This document shows, one piece after another, positions 7,339 through 16,001 of a stretch of DNA of 64,000 nt (its first letter is position 1; each line of letters opens with the position of its first letter). The DNA is from JBDHWG01 sp046328505 (lineage in GTDB: Bacteria; Chloroflexota; Anaerolineae; Epilineales; JAHCIE01), in contig JAXLWL010000003.1 of assembly GCA_046328505.1 (NCBI GenBank), positions 744,001-808,000 of the forward strand. The letters run 5' to 3'. The notes beneath the pieces are model-generated. The model was not told the DNA's origin and searched no databases. It was given only the letters and a program-made list of their open reading frames with translations. A program made the position numbers and the translations under genes.

Positions 7339-9189
7339 CTAGCCGGCGTCCTGCGAGAGGATCACGGCGGTGTACGGGCCGATGCTTACCTTGCCCCGGG
7401 ACGGCTGGCCGTCCTGGGGTTCGTTGATCGCGGTGACGTCGAAGCAGGGGTGGTTGCTGAACTCAGGGTCGTAGACCTGGGCGTCACTGCACAAACGCAC
7501 CTTCCACAGCCCTTCGGCCGGCAAGCCAATCCAGTACTCGTCCCACGACTGGCCCGTCAGGTTCGCGACAGTAACCACGCTATCCTGCGGCCCGCCTCGG
7601 TCATAGCGATGATAGGCGATGACCTTGGCCTCGGGGTTGACGTGGTATACGTCTACAGACTGGCCGCTCAGCCCGCGCGTGGTATTGTGATAGTTACGGC
7701 GAAGCTGAATGAGATCAGTGTACAGACGCTGGATGCCGGGATACTGTTCCAGCTTCGACCAATCGAGCGGCTTGTCGTCCCTGAACCACGAGTCGGTCAG
7801 GAACTCCTGCCCTTGCAGGATCATAGGGATGCCCGGCGATGTAAAGAGCAGGCACGCGCCGAGCGTCGAGCGCTTCCTGGAGTACCAGCTTCCCGCGTTG
7901 CCCGGCCAGATTTGCTCCGGGATCCGCGCCAGGCCGTTGGCGACCTCGTCATGAGACTCGGTGTAGATAACGCGCTTGAAGGCATCGTTGTTATAGCGGT
8001 TGGTCACCGCGCCCGCCACTTCCTCCGCGCTGCGCTCCGAGTCTTCCTGCCGGATCATGTTCTGGTTGACGGGGTAGTGGAAGCCCGCGTCCCATTGGGC
8101 ATCGAAGCCGGCGCCGCCGTCCGAGACGGGCGTCGTGATCGCCTCGTTATGGCGCAAGTCCTCCGCAATGGTGACCTTCCACGGCTGCCGCGCGTCGATC
8201 TCGGTGTTGATCCACTGCATCAGCTCCCAACCTTCGGGAAGGTCATGCTCCGGGCTGTCGTCGCCGACGTAGTTGCGGATGTAGGCCACCGCGTCGACGC
8301 GTAGGCCGTCGAGGTGGTAATCCTCCAGCCACATCACCGCGTTGTCGCGGATGTACTGGCGCACCTCTGGCCGGCCGTAGTCCGGCCGGGTGTCGCCCCA
8401 CGGCGTCTTGGCGCGGTCGTCCTGGTAGAAGTAGATGCCACCGCAGCCGTTCTCGGACCAGCCGTCGAACTGCCACATGCTCAAGTCACTTGGGCCGAAG
8501 TGGTTGTAGACGACATCGAGAATGACGGCCATGCCGTGCTCGTGGGCCGCCTTCACGAAGCGCTTGAAGCCCTCCGGGCCGCCGTAGTCGCTCTCGATGG
8601 CGAACGGGTGAGCCGTACTGTAGCCCCAGGAGATGCCGCCGGGAAACTCCTGGATCGGCATCAGCTCGATGGTGTTGATGCCCATGTCCCGCAGATAGGG
8701 CAGCTTCTCGATAGCCTGGTCGAACGTGCCGGGCATGTGCGCCGCGTCGCCGTTGAATGTCCCGATGTGCATCTCGTAGATGACCATCTCGTTCCAGGGC
8801 GGCGTGCGGTAGTTATCGGCATCCCAGTCGAACGGAGGATCGTAGATAACGGCGTCCCCGACGGAGTTTGTCACCTCGCGGGCGTAGGGGTCGATGCGCC
8901 ACAGATCCTGCTTGCCGTTGACGATACGATACTTGTAGTGGTCGCCTGCCTTGGCGCCTTCGACATCCACAGACCAATAGCCATTCTGCTCCGGGACCAG
9001 CGGGTTGCCCACCGGCGACCAGTCGTTGAATGTGCCGGCGACGTAGACGGCGTTGGCGTTCGGCGCCCAGACGCGGAATGTTGTTCCTGATTCATGTGGC
9101 AGCGCGCCCATCCCCGGATGGCGCGAAGGCTTAGGTTTCGCGCTACGGGTAATGGGGCGAGTGGTCGCGCGAGCGACAGGCGTAGCCAT
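7339..9189 (-). CDS. GH13 alpha-glucan branching-type enzyme (GlgB-like)
   Basis: A 616-residue GH13 enzyme with an N-terminal CBM48-like domain (TTFRVWAPNANAVYVAGTFNDW) and a catalytic barrel. The four conserved regions are DVVYNHFG (I), GLRVDAVAYI with the nucleophile Asp (II), IAEDLRHNE with the acid/base Glu (III) and ESHDEV (IV). This set fits 1,4-alpha-glucan branching enzymes better than trehalohydrolases, although the protein is shorter than typical GlgB (about 730). The start at 9189 has AAAGAGGAG 9 nt upstream; the frame is open to 9237. A sigma-54-type site lies ~100 nt upstream on the minus strand. The role is probably storage-glucan synthesis or remodelling in the cytosol. Confidence 0.85.
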   Translation of the reverse strand: MATPVARATTRPITRSAKPKPSRHPGMGALPHESGTTFRVWAPNANAVYVAGTFNDWSPVGNPLVPEQNGYWSVDVEGAKAGDHYKYRIVNGKQDLWRIDPYAREVTNSVGDAVIYDPPFDWDADNYRTPPWNEMVIYEMHIGTFNGDAAHMPGTFDQAIEKLPYLRDMGINTIELMPIQEFPGGISWGYSTAHPFAIESDYGGPEGFKRFVKAAHEHGMAVILDVVYNHFGPSDLSMWQFDGWSENGCGGIYFYQDDRAKTPWGDTRPDYGRPEVRQYIRDNAVMWLEDYHLDGLRVDAVAYIRNYVGDDSPEHDLPEGWELMQWINTEIDARQPWKVTIAEDLRHNEAITTPVSDGGAGFDAQWDAGFHYPVNQNMIRQEDSERSAEEVAGAVTNRYNNDAFKRVIYTESHDEVANGLARIPEQIWPGNAGSWYSRKRSTLGACLLFTSPGIPMILQGQEFLTDSWFRDDKPLDWSKLEQYPGIQRLYTDLIQLRRNYHNTTRGLSGQSVDVYHVNPEAKVIAYHRYDRGGPQDSVVTVANLTGQSWDEYWIGLPAEGLWKVRLCSDAQVYDPEFSNHPCFDVTAINEPQDGQPSRGKVSIGPYTAVILSQDAG

Positions 9190-9297
9190 GTTGTGAAGCT
9201 CCTCTTTTGCGGTAGTGTCGGCCATGAAGCACGGCAAACCCGCTCGCTACGGGGTATAGATGGCCCCGCGACGAGATAACTCTACATAGCCCAGGTT

Positions 9298-9313
9298 AGC
9301 AAGAAGCATGCCA
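9298..9313 (-). promoter_or_regulatory. sigma-54-type -24/-12 promoter
   Basis: On the minus strand TGGCATGCTTCTTGCT matches the consensus with GG-N10-GC spacing. It points at the GH13 branching-type gene; the predicted start near 9287 gives a leader of about 100 nt to the ATG at 9189. Confidence 0.6.
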
Positions 9314-9348
9314 TTTCCAGGCGCGGAGCCTGCGCGATTTCGGAGTCG

Positions 9349-9376
9349 TTGACGCTGCCGGCTCTCTTCTTATAAT
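9349..9376 (+). promoter_or_regulatory. near-perfect sigma-70-type promoter, almost leaderless
   Basis: TTGACG at 9349-9354 and a perfect TATAAT at 9371-9376 are separated by 16 bp. The expected start (~9383) lies only about five nucleotides before the ATG at 9388, and no Shine-Dalgarno sequence is present, so the transcript should be effectively leaderless. Confidence 0.75.
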
Positions 9377-9387
9377 TGGTTTACTGT

Positions 9388-12105
9388 ATGGACGACCACA
9401 CGGCATCCGCCGCGTCTCTGCCGCCCGCTCCCCTGGTGGCGACGAAGCTCGCCATCCCTCCCGTGCGCCCTGCCCTTGTGGCTCGGCCGCGCCTGATGCA
9501 GCGTCTCGACGCCTGCCTTGCCCACCCGCTCACCCTGATCTCCGCCCCGGCCGGCTTCGGCAAGACCACGCTGGTGAGCGCCTGGGCGCGGGCGGCGGCG
9601 ATGCCGGTGACCTGGCTTGCCCTCGATGAGGCCGACAACAATCCGGCGCGCTTCCTCAGCTACCTGGCCGCCGCTATCCGAGGGGTCGTCCCCGCGGTCG
9701 GCCGCGACCTTCCCGGCCCGCTTGGCGCATCGCCAGTGCCGCCTGACGTCGTCATCGCGACGCTTATCAACGGCGTCGCGGCGCATGCCACGCCGTTCGT
9801 GCTCGTTCTGGACGACTACCACGTCCTCGACGACGAGGATGTGCACGAGGCGTTGCGCCGCCTCGTCGCCTACCAGCCGCCACAGCTTCACCTCGTCATC
9901 GTGACGCGCGAGGACCCGCAACTCCCACTGGCCCGGCTCCGCGCACGCGGCCAGCTTATTGACCTGCGCGCCCAGGACCTGCGGTTCACGCCGGACGAGG
10001 TCGCCACGTTCGTGCGGGACGTGATGGGTGTCGCGCTGGAGCGGCCCCAGATTGCCGAGCTCGACGCGCGCATAGAAGGGTGGATCGCCGGCTGGCAGCT
10101 CGCCGCGCTCTCGATGCAGGGCCGACGTGACCCCGCGGACCTGCTCGACGGCCTTTCCGGCGGCCACCACTTCATCCTCACCTATCTCACCGAGGAAGTG
10201 CTGGCCCAGCTCCCGCCAGACATGCAGTCGTTCCTGATGGAGACTTCCATCCTTGACCGTCTGAGCGGCCCGCTGTGCGACGCCGTGACGGAGCGGAACG
10301 ACGCCGACGCCGTGATGGAGCGCCTGTACGCAACCAATGCGTTCGTCGTCGCGCTGGATGACGCCCACCACTGGTATCGCTATCACCATCTCTTCGCCGA
10401 CCTGCTGCGCACACAACTCAGCCGCAAGGCGCCCCAACGTCTCCCCATCCTTCACGGCCGCGCCAGCGCGTGGTACGAGGGCCAGGGTGACGCAGCGAAT
10501 GCGATCGAACACGCTTTTGCAGCCGCCGACTATGCGCGGGTCGTGCGGCGGCTGGAAGCGCACGCGCGTGAGGTCGTGTTGGAGGGGTACGCCCAGAGTG
10601 TGGAAGACTGGCTGCGCCGGTTGCCCCACGAGTGGCAGGCGGCGGGCCCACGCGCGAATCTCGCCTTCGGCTGGTCGCTGCTGCTGCGCGGGCAGACGGG
10701 TGAAATCGAAGCGTACCTGCGCCACGCCGAGGCCGCCGCGGCCGAGCGCGGCCCGGACGACGAGACAGCGAAGGCGATTGTGGCCGAGGCCAAAGCCCTG
10801 CGCGCCGGGCTGGTGTCGCTCCAGGGCGATGCCGAGCGCGCGTGTGACATGGCGCGCAATGCCGTGGCCCAGGCGCCGCCCGACGACCTCTACCTACAGG
10901 GAATGACCCGCTTCTGCCTCGGAACCGCATACAACTACGCCGGCCAGGTCGCGGCCGCGATCGACACCTACCTGGAAGCTCTACCGCTGTGCCGCGCCGC
11001 CAACAACACCCTGGCGACGATGCTCATCGTCGCCAATCTCATCGTCCTCTACATGATCCGCGGCCAGCTTGAGGCGGCCGATGATCTCACGCGCCGGGTC
11101 ATGGCCGGCGCCGCGAGAATGGGCACGCCGACCTCGCCCGCGCTCGCCACGGTCTACATGGGCCACAGCGAGGTGCTGTACGAGCGCAACGAGACGGAAG
11201 CCGCCCGCGACCTGCTCGAGCGCTGGCTTGACATCAGCCGCCGCGGCGGCCATGTCGCCGCCGTCGCTTACGGCCACGTGCTGCTCTCGCGCATCGAGCA
11301 GGCGCGCGGCGACCTCGACGCCGCAGCCGCGGCCCTAGACCACGCGGCCCAGCTCCGCCAGCATCGGATGCCCGGTTGGGTTGCGCCGCAAATCGTGGCG
11401 CAAGAGGTGGCGCTGGCGCTCGGCCGCGGCGACACAGCCACGGCGGCGCAGGCTCTGTCGGCGAGTGGAGTTCAGATTACCGACGCGGCCAGCTACGCGC
11501 GCGAGGTCATCCACATCGCCTACCTGCGCCTCTTGCTCCACCTGGGACGGCGGGCGCCGAGCGCGGACGACCTGGGCCAGGCGCTCGATCTCGCCGGACG
11601 CGTGCTCCAGTCCGCCGAGCCGGCCGGCCGCATGGGCCGCGTCATTGAGACGCTGGCGCTGCGGGCGCTCGTGTGGCAGGCGCGCGGCGAGATGCAGCAA
11701 GCGCGGGCCGACCTGGGACGCGCCCTGGCGCTGGGCGAGCCAGAAGGTTACGCGCGCGTATTCATCAACGAGGGCGAGCCGATGCAGCGGCTGCTGGCCG
11801 ACCTGCGCGCCGCGCGGCCGCAGTACGTCGCCCGGCTGCTGGCCGCCTTCGGCGGTGCGCCGCCCGCCGTCGAGGCGGCTTTGAAACCTGCCCCCGTCAC
11901 GCCCGCGCTCATCGAGCCGCTGACGGAGCGCGAGCTTGAGGTGCTGCGCCTCCTGGCCGACGGCCTCACGTATGAGGAGACCGCCCAGCGGCTCGTCGTC
12001 ACCCTCAACACCGTGCGCTTCCACGTGAAGGCCATCTACGGCAAGCTCGGCGTGGACCGGCGCGCTGCCGCTATCGACAGAGCCAGGTCACTCAGCCTGC
12101 TCTAG
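9388..12105 (+). CDS. MalT-like LuxR-family transcriptional regulator (STAND ATPase)
   Basis: A 905-residue regulator. A P-loop (SAPAGFGKTT, ~residue 50) and Walker B (FVLVLDDYHVLDD) form the STAND-type NTPase domain. A long alpha-helical TPR-like middle (residues ~380-820) should bind an inducer. A C-terminal LuxR helix-turn-helix follows (LTERELEVLRLLADGL, then TLNTVRFHVKAIYGKLG). Proteins of this class activate transcription after ligand and ATP binding, as MalT does for maltodextrin genes. It is divergent from the GH13 branching-type gene, which is compatible with a role in glucan metabolism but does not prove it. The ATG at 9388 is chosen over an in-frame TTG because it suits the promoter. 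Confidence 0.92.
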   Translation: MDDHTASAASLPPAPLVATKLAIPPVRPALVARPRLMQRLDACLAHPLTLISAPAGFGKTTLVSAWARAAAMPVTWLALDEADNNPARFLSYLAAAIRGVVPAVGRDLPGPLGASPVPPDVVIATLINGVAAHATPFVLVLDDYHVLDDEDVHEALRRLVAYQPPQLHLVIVTREDPQLPLARLRARGQLIDLRAQDLRFTPDEVATFVRDVMGVALERPQIAELDARIEGWIAGWQLAALSMQGRRDPADLLDGLSGGHHFILTYLTEEVLAQLPPDMQSFLMETSILDRLSGPLCDAVTERNDADAVMERLYATNAFVVALDDAHHWYRYHHLFADLLRTQLSRKAPQRLPILHGRASAWYEGQGDAANAIEHAFAAADYARVVRRLEAHAREVVLEGYAQSVEDWLRRLPHEWQAAGPRANLAFGWSLLLRGQTGEIEAYLRHAEAAAAERGPDDETAKAIVAEAKALRAGLVSLQGDAERACDMARNAVAQAPPDDLYLQGMTRFCLGTAYNYAGQVAAAIDTYLEALPLCRAANNTLATMLIVANLIVLYMIRGQLEAADDLTRRVMAGAARMGTPTSPALATVYMGHSEVLYERNETEAARDLLERWLDISRRGGHVAAVAYGHVLLSRIEQARGDLDAAAAALDHAAQLRQHRMPGWVAPQIVAQEVALALGRGDTATAAQALSASGVQITDAASYAREVIHIAYLRLLLHLGRRAPSADDLGQALDLAGRVLQSAEPAGRMGRVIETLALRALVWQARGEMQQARADLGRALALGEPEGYARVFINEGEPMQRLLADLRAARPQYVARLLAAFGGAPPAVEAALKPAPVTPALIEPLTERELEVLRLLADGLTYEETAQRLVVTLNTVRFHVKAIYGKLGVDRRAAAIDRARSLSLL

Positions 12106-12204
12106 CGCCCCATTTCCCCCACATTCTTTCCCGCCCAAGACTACATCTTCATGCGGTGACGTCGCCAACGCTTTCGGTTATGATGGAAGCGAAGGAGATG
12201 GAAC

Positions 12205-12465
12205 ATGCGACAGATTGACCAGTGTGTAAGCTACAGCGTGCGAGTTCAGGGGCCCGTTGATCCCGAACTCCTCGACGAGTGCGCGCCGGTCGCCATCGGA
12301 CGTGTCGAGGCCGACGCCGAGCAGACTACCACCCTATCCGGCATCGTCACCGACCAGGCCGGGCTTGTCGGCCTGATCCGGCGACTGCACGGCCTGGGGC
12401 TGACCCTGGTAGCCATCGAACGGATGGACAATCCCGACCCAATATCCACAAGGAGAATAAAGTGA
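12205..12465 (+). CDS. small conserved-type protein, possible ACT-like fold
   Basis: An 86-residue soluble protein. The pattern of a beta-strand start (YSVRVQGPV) and the ending TDQAGLVGLIRRLHGLGLTLVAIERM is common in small uncharacterised bacterial proteins and resembles a small ferredoxin-like/ACT-type fold. The ATG is well placed after GAAGGAG. Its stop codon overlaps the GTG of the next gene by 4 nt (GTGA), so the two are translationally coupled. Function unknown; it may regulate or accompany the membrane protein. Confidence 0.7.
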   Translation: MRQIDQCVSYSVRVQGPVDPELLDECAPVAIGRVEADAEQTTTLSGIVTDQAGLVGLIRRLHGLGLTLVAIERMDNPDPISTRRIK

Positions 12466-13289
12466 TACGCGCAGCCTTGCGTCCGTATTATGTCATGGGA
12501 GCTCTGATTGCGGCGTGTCTCGCCGTGGCCGCCGGCGCGGGCCTTCTCAACCCAGACATCTACCGCCCGTTCATCCCGTCCGACGCGATATTCGTCGGCC
12601 TTCCGGTGCAGGACTTAGTCTCGCTGCTCGCCGCGCCGCTTCTCGTCGTAGCGATGGTCTACACTGCCCGCGGCTCGGCGCGCGCCCTCGTCATCTGGGC
12701 CGGCCTGCTGGTGTTCGCGGCGTACTACTACGCCTTCTTCTGCTTCGGGTTTACCTACACGGTGTTCTACCCGCTCTACATCGCGATCATGGGGTTGGGT
12801 GTCTACTCGCTGCTGGGGCTGCTGACCGGCGTCGACGTGACTGCCTTCGCGGCGCGCGTAGATGAGCGAATGCCGGTGCGCTTCATCGCCGTCGTCCTGG
12901 CGATGCCGCTTCTCCTCGTTCCGCTGTGGCTGATGGGGATAGCTCACGGCATCAGCACGCAGCAGCCGGGCGCCGCCGACCTGGTGTTCGCCCTCGACCT
13001 GGCCTTCCTGATCCCGGCGATGGCGTTCGCGGCGGTGCAGATCTGGCAGCGGCGGCCGTTGGGCTACATGCTCGGCGGAGTGCTGCTGGTCAAGGCCACA
13101 ATCTCCGGCATCCTGTTGACGGGCGGCTCGATCCGCCAGTTCGTTCTCGGCTTCGCGGTCGGGCCAGACTTCGCGATGTACGTCTTCCTCGCCGTCGCGG
13201 GCCTGGCAGCCCTGGCACTGTACTTGTGGCATCTGCATGACGAGCCGCGCGCGGTGAACGCGGCCGCCCGGCACGTCGTGAGCCACTAG
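12462..13289 (+). CDS. multi-span membrane protein of unknown function
   Basis: A 275-residue integral membrane protein with about seven or eight hydrophobic segments. The true start is taken as the GTG at 12462, since it overlaps the stop of the preceding gene and AAGGAG lies just upstream; the frame extends further 5' without a ribosome site. The early ALIAACLAVAAGAGLL span and an Ala/Tyr/Phe-rich third region (FAAYYYAFFCFGFTYTVFYP) stand out. No transport or catalytic signature is recognisable. A second protein of similar size and layout lies at 13779, so the two are probably distant paralogues separated by a tandem repeat. Confidence 0.75.
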   Translation: MIRAALRPYYVMGALIAACLAVAAGAGLLNPDIYRPFIPSDAIFVGLPVQDLVSLLAAPLLVVAMVYTARGSARALVIWAGLLVFAAYYYAFFCFGFTYTVFYPLYIAIMGLGVYSLLGLLTGVDVTAFAARVDERMPVRFIAVVLAMPLLLVPLWLMGIAHGISTQQPGAADLVFALDLAFLIPAMAFAAVQIWQRRPLGYMLGGVLLVKATISGILLTGGSIRQFVLGFAVGPDFAMYVFLAVAGLAALALYLWHLHDEPRAVNAAARHVVSH

Positions 13290-13342
13290 AATCGACGCCC
13301 CGAGTAGAGCGTTATGTGGCGCACACGCGTAGCTTGTTGGGA

Positions 13343-13732
13343 GACCTCCATGCCGGGGGGTGGCATGGACCGACACACGAACACTGACCTGCCGTCATTG
13401 CGAGCGTCAGCGAAGCAATCCCTCGCCCTTGCGCCGGGCGGCCCATACCGTCGCAGCATTGCCATCACCCACCGAGAGATTGCTTCGGCAGCAAAGCCTG
13501 CCTCGTAATGACACCGCGAGTCTCTGACTTCTGAGCAGACCTCCATGCCGGGGGGTGGCATGGACCGACACACGAACACTGGCCTGCCGTCATTGCGAGC
13601 GTCAGCGAAGCAATCCCTCGCCCTTGCGCCGGGCGGCCCATACCGCCGTAGCATTGCCATCACCCACCGAGAGATTGCTTCGGCAGCAAAGCCTGCCTCG
13701 CAATGACACCGCGAGTCTCTGACTTCTGAGCA
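13343..13732. repeat. two tandem 195-bp direct repeats with CATTGCGAG-type hairpins
   Basis: Copy 1 spans 13343-13537 and copy 2 13538-13732, differing at only a few bases. Each copy starts with a short palindrome (TGCCGGGGGGTGGCA) and contains a 119-bp imperfect hairpin (13394-13512 and 13589-13707) whose ends are GTCATTGCGAG and its complement, with inner arms CGAAGCAATC / GATTGCTTCG. The unit resembles the REP/MITE-like CATTGCGAG...CGAAGCAATC family dispersed in many bacterial genomes. The rest of this ~490-bp gap between the two membrane-protein genes holds no gene. Confidence 0.9.
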
Positions 13733-13778
13733 GCCAACACGGAGCGGCCGCGGAAAGGCCATTCGAAGGAGTTCCGAA

Positions 13779-14669
13779 ATGACCCTGAAAACGTATTTGT
13801 GCCTTGTTATCTTCTTCCTCGTTCTGATCGCGGTCGGCGTCGGTCTTTTCTACCAGACGCCCGGCGCGCCTATTCCCCACATCACCGTGCGCGGGGAGCA
13901 GGCGACGTTCTTCGGCGCGGGCCTGTACCGCTTTGATCCGGCGTCGGTGGCGCGCGAGGGCAAGGTGTGGGACGCCATCAACCTGGTGCTCGCCCTGCCG
14001 CTGTTCGCCGCCGCCATCTACCTGGACGCGCGGCGCTCGCTGCGCGGGCGTCTGCTCCTGAGCGGCCTGCTCTTCTACTTTACCTACCAGTACGTGCAGT
14101 ATGCGACGATGCTGGCCTTCAACCCGTTATTCCTGGTGTACGTGGCAATCTTCGCTCTCAGCGCCGTCGCCTTCTTCATCGACCTGGCCGACATCGACGT
14201 GGCGCGCCTGCCGAGCCAGATCTCGTCGACGTTTCCTCGCCGCCTGTTCATCGGCTTCACCTTCGTCATGGGCGCGGCGCTGATCCTGCTGTGGCTCGGC
14301 CGCATCATTCCGTTCACACTGGCCGGGCGCTTCCCGGACGAGCTGGCAGGCATGACGACGCTCGTCACGCAAGCCCTCGACCTGGGCATGGTCGTCCCGC
14401 TCATGCTGGCGACCGGCATTCTACTGTGGCGGCGCAACGCCTGGGGCTACTTCCTGGCCGCCGTGAGCCTGACGTTCGGCTTTGTTATGTCGATCACCAT
14501 CCCGGCGTGGATCGTGGTGCCGCTCATCCAGGACGGCAGCGTCAACCTCGTCGAGGCCAGCCCGTTCCTGGTGCTGTGCCTGATCGGGCTGTATGTGGCT
14601 GTGCAGTTCTTCAGAAGTGTGCAGCAGGATATGCCGCGGACGACTACTTACCACCCGGCACGCGAATGA
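13779..14669 (+). CDS. multi-span membrane protein of unknown function (second copy type)
   Basis: A 296-residue integral membrane protein with about eight hydrophobic segments, similar in size and organisation to the protein at 12462. The N-terminal span (LVIFFLVLIAVGVGLFY) is followed by a ~45-residue external loop, then paired spans joined by short charged loops (LDARRSLRGRLLL; DIDVARLPSQI). The ATG is preceded by GAAGGAG. No family could be assigned. Its 3' end overlaps the convergent MFS gene by 26 nt. Confidence 0.75.
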   Translation: MTLKTYLCLVIFFLVLIAVGVGLFYQTPGAPIPHITVRGEQATFFGAGLYRFDPASVAREGKVWDAINLVLALPLFAAAIYLDARRSLRGRLLLSGLLFYFTYQYVQYATMLAFNPLFLVYVAIFALSAVAFFIDLADIDVARLPSQISSTFPRRLFIGFTFVMGAALILLWLGRIIPFTLAGRFPDELAGMTTLVTQALDLGMVVPLMLATGILLWRRNAWGYFLAAVSLTFGFVMSITIPAWIVVPLIQDGSVNLVEASPFLVLCLIGLYVAVQFFRSVQQDMPRTTTYHPARE

Positions 14670-15897
14670 GACGCGCGGCCTGCGCCTCGGGAATCTGCGC
14701 CCGGTGCGCCATGTAGTAGCGGATGCCGACCATCACCCCGACGAAGCAAATCGCCGCCTCGATCAGCAGCGTTTCCGGGACGCCGATGCGGTCGGCGAGC
14801 CAGCCGGTGATGAAGCCGCCGATGGGCGTCGAGCCGGCGAAGAGCAGGAAGTAGATGCTCATCACGCGCCCACGAAGCTGGTCAGGCGAGTTGAGCTGGA
14901 GCAGGGTGTTAGACGTCGCGGTGTAGCTGATGCTGGCGAGGCCGAGCAGAATCAGGATGACGGCCGTCAGCGGGAGCACGCTGCTCAGGGCGAGGAGGCC
15001 GAGGAATATCGAGAACACAATCGAGCTGCCCAGGAGCAGCGGGAAGGTGGCCTGCGACCGGTTGGCCAGCAGGAGCGCGCCGATCAACGAGCCGACACCC
15101 ATGAACGCGGTCAGCAAGCCGAAGCCCGCGGCGCTCGTGTGCAGAACGAACTCGGCGATGAGGGGCAATGTCACGGAGAAGTTGTAGCCGAAGGTGCCGA
15201 GCACGGCCATCATGATGACGACGATGAACGCCGGAACCGTGTGCCGCACGAACGACAGCCCCTCGCCTATCTGACGGAAGACGTTGCCCCGCACCGGCGT
15301 CGGCACATTGTAGAAGTTCTCCGGCCGCATCAGCAGCAGGGCGATGATCGGGGCGATGAAGCTGGCGGCGTTGAGGAAGAAAGCGGTGGAGAGGCCGACC
15401 ACGGCGATGAGCACGCCGCCGACGGCCGGCCCGACGATACGCGCCGCGTTGAATAACGACGAGTTGAGGGCGACGGCGTTGGGCAGGTCCTCGCGCCCGA
15501 CCAGCTCGACGACGAACGCCTGGCGCGTCGGGTTATCGAAGGCATTGATGATACCCAGGATGAGCGCCAGGACATACACCTCCCATAGCTGCACCTTGCC
15601 TGTGTACACCAATACGGCAAGTATGAGAGCTTGCAGGGCAGAGATCACCTGGGTGAACAACAGGAACTTGCGCTTAGGAACGCGGTCGGCGAAGACGCCA
15701 CCGAACAGGGTGAACAGGAGGATGGGGAGGGTCTGGAGCGCGGTGACGATGCCAACGGCCAGCGGCGACGAGGTGAGCTGAAGCACGAGCCATGACTGGC
15801 CGATGGTCTGCATCCACGTCCCGGTCAGCGACACAAGCTGACCGAACCAGAAAAGGCGATAGTTATAGCTCCTGAAAGCCTGGAAGGTGCGCGTCAT
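14644..15897 (-). CDS. MFS exporter (EntS/DHA3-type)
   Basis: A 417-residue major-facilitator transporter with twelve predicted spans. FRSYNYRLFWFGQLVSLTGTW at the start and the loop FGGVFADRVPKRKFLL (motif A, DRxxKR) are typical of the MFS_3/EntS group, which exports siderophores or drugs. The substrate is unknown. The Met at 15897 has GAGGAA upstream; the frame extends another 25 codons without support. A related MFS protein is at 24047-25360. Confidence 0.85.
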   Translation of the reverse strand: MTRTFQAFRSYNYRLFWFGQLVSLTGTWMQTIGQSWLVLQLTSSPLAVGIVTALQTLPILLFTLFGGVFADRVPKRKFLLFTQVISALQALILAVLVYTGKVQLWEVYVLALILGIINAFDNPTRQAFVVELVGREDLPNAVALNSSLFNAARIVGPAVGGVLIAVVGLSTAFFLNAASFIAPIIALLLMRPENFYNVPTPVRGNVFRQIGEGLSFVRHTVPAFIVVIMMAVLGTFGYNFSVTLPLIAEFVLHTSAAGFGLLTAFMGVGSLIGALLLANRSQATFPLLLGSSIVFSIFLGLLALSSVLPLTAVILILLGLASISYTATSNTLLQLNSPDQLRGRVMSIYFLLFAGSTPIGGFITGWLADRIGVPETLLIEAAICFVGVMVGIRYYMAHRAQIPEAQAARLIRVPGGK

Positions 15898-15942
15898 GGG
15901 TAAGTTATTCCTCGCTCGCTGGGCATTACAAACAACGCAGGA

Positions 15943-15964
15943 GGGCGAGCCGATGAGCTCGCCC
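15943..15964 (-). terminator. hairpin between lipoprotein and MFS genes
   Basis: A perfect 8-bp stem (GGGCGAGC / GCTCGCCC) with a 6-nt loop lies between the end of the minus-strand lipoprotein gene (16002) and the start of the MFS gene. The following minus-strand sequence is only moderately T-rich, so termination may be partial. Confidence 0.5.
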
Positions 15965-16001
15965 CTTGACACAGATTATAGTCCCCGATGCAGTGTTTGG
16001 G

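Noticed and set aside
9370..10725. 451-codon minus-strand open frame over the MalT-like gene
   Set aside because: Antisense shadow, His/Arg/Val-rich composition without domains.
13343..13732. Possible CRISPR array
   Set aside because: Only two long 195-bp units directly abutting, with no short repeats and unique spacers, and no cas genes.
15977..16000. TATAAT on the minus strand near 15980 as MFS promoter
   Set aside because: No acceptable -35 box, and the hairpin at 15943-15964 would lie in the leader; left unassigned.
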